Shown piece by piece: positions 14,094 to 19,249 of a DNA stretch of 19,249 nucleotides. The stretch's first letter is position 1. Each line of letters opens with the position of its first letter. Both the position numbers and the translations under genes were made by a program. The notes below the pieces were generated by a model, which was not told the origin of the DNA, ran no database searches, and saw only the letters and a program-made list of their open reading frames with translations. The DNA comes from Anaerolineaceae bacterium UBA6107 (GTDB lineage: Bacteria > Chloroflexota > Anaerolineae > Anaerolineales > Anaerolineaceae): the NCBI GenBank assembly GCA_002428455.1, contig DIWL01000061.1:1-19249 (forward strand), written 5' to 3'.

Positions 14094-15131
14094 TTAGTTC
14101 AGAAAATCAGTATTCAAGTTACCGGGTGGAACCCCTCTGACGAACCCTTTTGTGCCTTCAAAGTTCACATAATTAACGGTACCCGGGTTGATCTCGATGA
14201 TGGACGTGTAATGTTTATAGTTGTACCACATGGAAACCTGGTAGGATCCTGCAGGCAAATCGCTTAGGACATAATTCTCTTTGTAATAAGGATCATGTAC
14301 ATGGTAGATGAGAACATCCGGATCATAGGTGCTGATCACCCAATCCCTGCCGCTTTCCAGGGAAGTCAGGATGAACTTCCACCCATTCAATGGGTAGCCT
14401 GATTGATTGGTGATCCTGCCTGCCAGTACGCCATGTTCCAACGGAGGAGTTAACCACAATTCGGGGTTTTGGTTAAATTGCCCCTCGTTGGTGAGGATCC
14501 GTACTTCATAGTGTAAATGTGGACCGCTGGTATTTCCGGTCAATCCCACTGAGCCAATAACCTGGCCGGTCTCCACCTCGTCGCCGACCTTTACAAGTGT
14601 TTTTTCCAAATGTGTGTATACAGTGTAGATCGTCTGACCCTCATAATTATCTCTGTGTTTGATCTTGATTGCGATCCCATAAGGGTCTTTCTTATTCCCT
14701 GCTCCATACAGCAGCCCGTATCCGGCAAATACTACCTTGCCTTCACCCGATGCCATTACTGGTGAGCCTTCCACTGCGGGGATGTCCAGGCCTTTGTGCA
14801 AGGTTCCAAATTCCTTCACCCGGTATCCATAACGGTAATCGGCAGTTGTCCAAAAAATATAATCGAATTTGATCGGATATTCCAATAGAAAATGATCGTG
14901 CGGGGAGAGGGCTAATGGGGCATCATAATGCAACACGCGATCGTAAGTGCTGTTACCTTCTCCGGTCACATCTGGTTGTGAATCAAGTGGAATGGGCGCA
15001 TTCTTCTGACCAATCTCCCTGGTTTCTGGTGACCTGGCAAATACCATTTTGTTGGATAGCGCCATGGTCAATGCCACAGTAAGTAACACGATTGCGAATT
15101 TTGCACTGGTGAACTTTTGGTATGATTTCAT
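14094..15131 (-). CDS. Exported M23 (LytM-type) peptidase with C-terminal beta-sandwich domain
   Basis: The 345-residue product begins with a signal peptide or signal anchor (about 12-33; no lipobox Cys). The M23 domain (about 105-225) has all zinc-site motifs: HKGLD (His112, Asp116), YTHL with His174, and GPHLHYE with His205 and His207. M23 enzymes are zinc endopeptidases that cut peptide bridges in peptidoglycan, and the intact site suggests activity. Residues about 236-326 look like a carboxypeptidase-regulatory-like beta-sandwich (GRITNQSGYPLNGWKF, then LSDLPAGSYQVSMWY), possibly a binding module. The ATG at 15131 overlaps the stop of the propeller lipoprotein gene (ATGA), so translation is probably coupled. 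A GTG at 15137 is in frame, but its only purine-rich stretch is three bases away. Confidence 0.9.
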   Translation of the reverse strand: MKSYQKFTSAKFAIVLLTVALTMALSNKMVFARSPETREIGQKNAPIPLDSQPDVTGEGNSTYDRVLHYDAPLALSPHDHFLLEYPIKFDYIFWTTADYRYGYRVKEFGTLHKGLDIPAVEGSPVMASGEGKVVFAGYGLLYGAGNKKDPYGIAIKIKHRDNYEGQTIYTVYTHLEKTLVKVGDEVETGQVIGSVGLTGNTSGPHLHYEVRILTNEGQFNQNPELWLTPPLEHGVLAGRITNQSGYPLNGWKFILTSLESGRDWVISTYDPDVLIYHVHDPYYKENYVLSDLPAGSYQVSMWYNYKHYTSIIEINPGTVNYVNFEGTKGFVRGVPPGNLNTDFLN

Positions 15132-16876
15132 GGCCACAGACTCTCGATCGTCTCAGTCGGAAATCGTTCACTCATGGCTTCCCTCCAGGAAAGTCCGTCA
15201 CTGTGAACGAATAGGTTCAATTGTGTGGACGGGAAATAACTTCTCCAATTGGACTCAGCCGGTATTCGATCCCAGCCGAACCGCATGGCAAATGCTGTGA
15301 AATCCAACCAGTAACCCCCCGGAGGCGCACTGTTTCTACCACCATTCTCAAATGCTGCATTATCACCATTGGATCGGGAATTGAAGTCCCATACTGACAT
15401 CTTTATCGGTGCACCGCAAGTGCCGTCCTGTTCCCGGCATTTCAACCACACACGCCAGTACGTCCGACCGTTGAAATCTTCACGGCTAACCACCAGCCAG
15501 CCGGCATCCAGCGGGGCCAGGTTGACGGCTATTGCTCTGCCGGTGTAAAGCCAGTTCAGGTTGGATTCTGCTTGCGGTTCGTTTGGCAGGGAGAGCGATG
15601 CATTTTCCAGTATTCCCAGGAAATCCCAACCCAGCTCATTTTCCAGTACGCTGCGCATGCTGGCAAAGTTGCTGTTGACCGAGTCTGAAAGGTACGGCTC
15701 AGGGGCGTCGACACCCTCCAGGTATACCCGATCTAGTAAACCAGTGGTTGTATCTACAACTTCCGGTTCCATTAACGCTGCAGGTGCAGGAAGATCAATT
15801 GTGTCCAGGTATTTTCCCATGTTTTCAACAAATCTGCCCGATTGCCAGGTCAATGCCGTGACCCGGTCTGGCAGTTGAATCGAAGGAAAGAGCGCACGAG
15901 TGGGATCTTTGCGATATGAAACGAGTTCATAACCATTAGGGGTCTGCAAAACCGCCACCACACCCTGATTATTTGTTCCCCAGGTTGGCATGGATCCGGT
16001 GCCTATCGTTACCGGTCGTGAACCTTCAACTGATCGATCTAGTTTTTCGATTACTGCCATGTCCGAGGTTTTTTGCCATAGGAGTGTTGTACCATCAGAT
16101 GACCAACGTGGGTGAGTATAGTCAGCTTCGTCAGATGATTTCAAGGTGGTCAGGCGGTCAGTAGAGGCATCCAAGTTGGCGAGCCAGATCTCCTGGTGTC
16201 CGTTGCGATCAGATACAAATGCGATCTCCCTGCCACCGGGTGCCCACGCCGGGTCAAAATTATTCCCCAGCCCATCGGTCAATGGCACTGCTGGACTGGA
16301 AAAGTCGCTAACAGATTGTAGAAAAATATCCAATTTTCCATCCGACACGCTCTCGTATGCCAGCCATTGTCCATCAGGCGACCAGCTGGGAGCGCAGGCG
16401 TATGCTTCACTATTCGTTACCTGGAACATGGAATTGTCAACCAGGTTCAGAATGGCAACGTTCCATTTTCCTGAACTGGTGTCGCAATAAGCGATTTGGG
16501 TGCCGTCAGGGTTGATGGCGGGATCGTTGAAATCAAAGTCACCTGTGGTGATCCTCGTTAACGGAAGATAGACCGGATGATAGGCAAAAAGATGCTGGTA
16601 CCTGCCATCTCCCATCGCAAGAACCATTATTCCGGAAGCCACTTCCTGACCCGGGTCATTATCGCCAGGGATAAGAGTCGTTGCAGGAGTTGGCGGCAGT
16701 AAGGTGGGGAGGGGATTGGCCGGTGTTGGAACTGGTTGATAATTGACAGTAGTTTCAGCAGTTGGCTCAATTGTGGGATTGGTGGTATTGGCGCAACCAG
16801 AAATGAACCCTGCCGTTAATTGCAAAGAAATCTGTAATGTAAACAGCCGGACAATCCAGCCTCGTGTTTGCTTCAT
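15128..16876 (-). CDS. Lipoprotein with TolB-like beta-propeller and uncharacterised C-terminal domain
   Basis: The 582-residue product has a signal peptide with lipobox ISGC (Cys28), a Thr-Pro linker (32-70) and a TolB/WD40-like propeller (about 80-345). Blade repeats are clear: PAINPDGTQIAY (119-130), PSWSPDGQWLAY (163-174), PAWAPGGREIAF (209-220) and PRWSSDGTTLLW (256-267). Residues about 380-582 form a second region I cannot assign. It is rich in Trp and Tyr (WLYTGRAIAVNL, GWLVVSREDF, YWRVWLKC, GYWLDFTAFAMRFGW, LSWREAM), with two Cys (480, 487) that could pair. No catalytic site is evident. Propellers of this kind usually hold proteins or glycans. AGGA is six bases before the ATG. The gene lies between two M23 peptidase genes, so a scaffold or regulator for them is a reasonable inference, not shown. 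Confidence 0.85.
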   Translation of the reverse strand: MKQTRGWIVRLFTLQISLQLTAGFISGCANTTNPTIEPTAETTVNYQPVPTPANPLPTLLPPTPATTLIPGDNDPGQEVASGIMVLAMGDGRYQHLFAYHPVYLPLTRITTGDFDFNDPAINPDGTQIAYCDTSSGKWNVAILNLVDNSMFQVTNSEAYACAPSWSPDGQWLAYESVSDGKLDIFLQSVSDFSSPAVPLTDGLGNNFDPAWAPGGREIAFVSDRNGHQEIWLANLDASTDRLTTLKSSDEADYTHPRWSSDGTTLLWQKTSDMAVIEKLDRSVEGSRPVTIGTGSMPTWGTNNQGVVAVLQTPNGYELVSYRKDPTRALFPSIQLPDRVTALTWQSGRFVENMGKYLDTIDLPAPAALMEPEVVDTTTGLLDRVYLEGVDAPEPYLSDSVNSNFASMRSVLENELGWDFLGILENASLSLPNEPQAESNLNWLYTGRAIAVNLAPLDAGWLVVSREDFNGRTYWRVWLKCREQDGTCGAPIKMSVWDFNSRSNGDNAAFENGGRNSAPPGGYWLDFTAFAMRFGWDRIPAESNWRSYFPSTQLNLFVHSDGLSWREAMSERFPTETIESLWP

Positions 16877-16912
16877 TGATAATCCTGATGGTCTAATTGG
16901 GAGCGAGTTGCT

Positions 16913-17860
16913 TCAGGACTGATCTTCCCATAATCGGGCAGGATCAATCGCTTGAAATCTCCCTGATGTAGACCAGATGCAATAATTGTACCTTTCTTCC
17001 GTTGTTACATCCGGCTGGTACGTTCCAAAAGTGTTAAATTGCGTTGCAGAGGGTCCAATCCTGATCTCGAGGTGCAGATGCTCTGCAACGGAGTTGCCTG
17101 TGATCCCCACAGAGCCAACCGTTTGACCACAAGTAACCATATCTCCGACCTCAAACGGAGGTTTGTCCTTCAGGTGAGAATATAGCGAGTAAACTGATCG
17201 GTGTTGCACATCCATCTGGATGGGTGGCGAGTTTTCGAAAAGGGGATTCTGTGCGCAGGGATCGAATAAGGCGATATTTTCCGCAGGAATGGGGGTTGGA
17301 AGTACGCCAGGGGGGAGAATGCCATCGGGGAGCATTTCCATAGGGGTTTCGATCAGGATCATGTGTCCGTAGGGGAAGCGGTCATCTACGACCATCACCA
17401 CTTTTCCAGGGAGTATGGCTTGCACGGGATGACCGAGCATCGAAGTAAGTCCTTCGAAGGTAAAGAAAGCCAGGTCAACAGCCGGATGACCGTCATCCAT
17501 GAAAGGAGACGGTGCTTTAAACGCTTGTGAGGTGATGCTGTGCAGATCTTTTAGCTCAATGCCTTGTAACGGGGAACAGATCGCGGTGATCTTTTCAAGT
17601 GTTGCGGTTAGGCTCGGCATCGTTGTAGGTGTCAAAGAAGGTGATGGTTCCGGTGATTGCGTCGGAGTTACAGTCTCCGTGGGGGTTACCTGGGTTACTG
17701 GTGCGGCTGTATTTTCAGATGATACAGGTGGCAGGGTTGTACCACAAGCTGCCATCATGGACGCCAGGATCGCGCTGATGCAAAACAGGGTGATATTTCC
17801 CCAATGTAATGCTTTTATGGAGGGAGTCGCTTCCTTGTGAATTTCTCTCAAGCGGTGCAT
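16913..17860 (-). CDS. M23 (LytM-type) peptidase lipoprotein
   Basis: The 315-residue product has a signal peptide ending in lipobox MAAC (Cys39), a Thr-Pro linker (52-87) and an M23 domain. Its metal and catalytic residues are present: GHPAVD (His125, Asp129), YSHL with His229 and EHLHLE with His261 and His263. Between the first strands and the SHL motif lies an insertion of about 50 residues (172-222), Pro-rich and holding Cys202, that is not usual for the family. Two later Cys (244, 294) could form disulfides. It should be a membrane-anchored zinc endopeptidase acting on wall peptides. ATG 17860 is preferred to the in-frame TTG at 17866; as in queG, TGATC stands directly before it and no purine-rich Shine-Dalgarno is seen. 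The gene is 18 bases after the DUF1015 gene, so the two are probably co-transcribed. Confidence 0.9.
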   Translation of the reverse strand: MHRLREIHKEATPSIKALHWGNITLFCISAILASMMAACGTTLPPVSSENTAAPVTQVTPTETVTPTQSPEPSPSLTPTTMPSLTATLEKITAICSPLQGIELKDLHSITSQAFKAPSPFMDDGHPAVDLAFFTFEGLTSMLGHPVQAILPGKVVMVVDDRFPYGHMILIETPMEMLPDGILPPGVLPTPIPAENIALFDPCAQNPLFENSPPIQMDVQHRSVYSLYSHLKDKPPFEVGDMVTCGQTVGSVGITGNSVAEHLHLEIRIGPSATQFNTFGTYQPDVTTEERYNYCIWSTSGRFQAIDPARLWEDQS

Positions 17861-17878
17861 GATCAATGTATAGATGGT

Positions 17879-19198
17879 TCAGGGTACGATCTTGCGCGCT
17901 TCCATATAAAAGCGTTTTTCATGCGCCTCACCCATCGAAAAGGTTTTGCGCGGCAGAGCGCCATCCAGTAATACCGTGCGGAATAACTCGTCTTTGGGCA
18001 TGGCAGGAAGATAAATTCCCGAATTACCGGGCTGCCTGCCAAGTGTGAAAACCGCTTCATCACCATGCACGTAGTCGATCGAAGTCGCGTTGCCTTCTTT
18101 CACGTATCTATCCAGGATGGGTTGCAGGCTGCCGACCGCCAGATTGGCAATCGGATGGGTGATGATTCCCAATAACAACTCGTTTGCCTTGATCAGCCCG
18201 AAGCGGTGTGACCCTTTTACTTCCTTCTTCACATTCTTGATCAACTCATCCTGACTGTTTACTTTTTCTAATGTCAGGTTGCCGCCGAAGTGATCGTAAA
18301 GAACCTGCTTAACATCTAATTTGGTATTGAAAAGCACGCGATGAATGGGTTCAAACACCAATCCGTCATCGTGGATGTTCTCGATCTCTACCAGAGCGTA
18401 TCGTGCCGGGTGGTCCATTCCAACCGTGGGCTTTAAGTCCTCCCAGATGGCCTTGGCTGTGGCCAGTGAGTGGTTGCCATCTCCAACAGCAAAGAGCAAA
18501 ATTCCGTTGTTGGGGCTTACCTTGTACTTTGGATAGAACACATCCGGGCGGGATAGCAATTCCAGGTTGTGAATTACGCCATTTTCAAGCGTGTCATCGT
18601 CGACCAATCTTCCGGTGAGGTGACCGCTGTTCATCATCAGATCAAAATCATAAATAACGGGTAATCCCTCCTTTTTTTCCGAGATCGTACCGATTACCCG
18701 GTCCTTCGGATCATCGATCAACACCAGGATGTGAGGAAATTCCAACGGAGCGTCTTTGCGGATGCGTATACGGGGAGGGAGGCGGTCGAGAATCGTACCT
18801 TCGGTTGCTCTGACCAGGCTTTGTGAACCGCGTGAAAAGTCATACTTTTCAAGATCGAGGGCGAGCATTAACCCTCGGCGGGTTTTTCCGTCCACACTTC
18901 GCTCAACATAAATGATCCGGTTGACTGGCGAGAGAAGTCCGTCAGTAAGGTATTGGTGCATTCTTGAATTGATCGTGTGAACACGTTCCTGTTCCTCGGG
19001 TGTACCGAGCATTACTTCAGGCAGCGTGAGGTGCAGTGTGGATGGTGATTCACCCACAAGTTCAGCGACTTTTTCCCAGTATTCCGGTTGAGAGGTGAAT
19101 TGATCACAAGCGATCACTGCCCATTTGGTTGGATTGATGTCTTTCACCGGAAGGTAGGTTGTGGGAATTTGTACACCGACTTGGGGAAAATTCTTCAT
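17879..19198 (-). CDS. DUF1015 family protein
   Basis: The 439-residue cytoplasmic product matches the DUF1015 family over its whole length, notably GDGNHSLATAKAIWE (239-253) and the C-terminal GEAHEKRFYMEARK (423-436), with DPKDRVIGTI at 163-172. It has no signal peptide or membrane helix. I do not know an established reaction for this family; the conserved GDGNHS motif and charged residues suggest an enzyme, perhaps nucleotide-using, but this is inference. ATG 19198 is chosen because AAAGGA stands eight bases upstream; a longer frame begins at a TTG (19237) ahead of the predicted promoter. It is first of a run of minus-strand genes that continues with the M23 lipoprotein, propeller lipoprotein and exported M23 peptidase, so a link with envelope growth or with amino-acid supply for the wall is possible. 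Confidence 0.85.
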   Translation of the reverse strand: MKNFPQVGVQIPTTYLPVKDINPTKWAVIACDQFTSQPEYWEKVAELVGESPSTLHLTLPEVMLGTPEEQERVHTINSRMHQYLTDGLLSPVNRIIYVERSVDGKTRRGLMLALDLEKYDFSRGSQSLVRATEGTILDRLPPRIRIRKDAPLEFPHILVLIDDPKDRVIGTISEKKEGLPVIYDFDLMMNSGHLTGRLVDDDTLENGVIHNLELLSRPDVFYPKYKVSPNNGILLFAVGDGNHSLATAKAIWEDLKPTVGMDHPARYALVEIENIHDDGLVFEPIHRVLFNTKLDVKQVLYDHFGGNLTLEKVNSQDELIKNVKKEVKGSHRFGLIKANELLLGIITHPIANLAVGSLQPILDRYVKEGNATSIDYVHGDEAVFTLGRQPGNSGIYLPAMPKDELFRTVLLDGALPRKTFSMGEAHEKRFYMEARKIVP

Positions 19199-19220
19199 TA
19201 TTATATTCCTTTCTGAACCT

Positions 19221-19229
19221 ATTTTACCA
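19221..19229 (-). promoter_or_regulatory. Extended -10 promoter of the DUF1015 / envelope gene run
   Basis: On the minus strand TGGTAAAAT is an extended -10 with a five-of-six hexamer. The place for a -35 box reaches the window edge and shows no match. The predicted start near 19214 gives a leader of about 16 nt holding AAAGGA before the DUF1015 ATG. Confidence 0.5.
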
Positions 19230-19249
19230 TCAGGCAATTTATTAAAAAG

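Noticed and set aside
15437..15560. Possible active M15-type peptidase suggested by TGRAIAVN in the propeller lipoprotein
   Set aside because: The His and Asp needed for the zinc site are not found around it, so no catalytic claim can be made; kept only as a faint resemblance in the findings.

Overview
The window looks like a chromosomal segment of a Chloroflexota bacterium, probably class Anaerolineae. The lineage is inferred from gene style, not from a marker gene. The signs are several secreted proteins with Thr-Pro-rich linkers, an NBR1-type Ig lipoprotein, a TolB-like propeller lipoprotein, a membrane-anchored LysM protein, and the pairing of DUF1015 with M23 peptidases. Coding density is high. 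No stretch over 300 bases lacks a gene, and I saw no transposase, phage structural gene or CRISPR array.

Left part (1-6000). The 3' end of mutL converges on a two-gene unit: a CheY-receiver/CpaE-MinD fusion protein translationally coupled to a sirtuin. Divergent from that unit is tilS, whose extended -10 box places transcription start on its own ATG. Next, on the minus strand, come a tyrosine-recombinase-fold protein that has lost almost every catalytic residue, and a LytR-CpsA-Psr (LCP) lipoprotein flanked by two different 12-bp tandem repeats.

Middle part (6000-12165). On the plus strand are tRNA-Leu(CAG) with its own promoter and terminator, and a small DivIC/FtsB-like division protein. 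On the minus strand is a partner-switching operon in the order STAS antagonist, RsbW-like kinase, and a 1268-residue protein with six GAF-like domains and a SpoIIE/PP2C phosphatase. A LysM membrane protein is transcribed divergently from that operon.

Right part (12160-19249). A run of same-strand genes reads DUF1015, M23 lipoprotein, TolB-like propeller lipoprotein, exported M23 peptidase, NBR1-Ig lipoprotein, queG. Spacings are short, with ATGA overlap at one junction, and an internal promoter precedes the NBR1-Ig gene.

Taken together, the window holds envelope genes (LCP, DivIC, LysM, two M23 peptidases, several lipoproteins), tRNA-modification genes (tilS, queG), and two signalling modules whose output is not encoded here. 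The most unusual items are the catalytically degenerate recombinase, the orphan receiver-CpaE protein coupled to a sirtuin, the partner-switching set without a sigma factor, and the uncharacterised C-terminal domain of the propeller lipoprotein.
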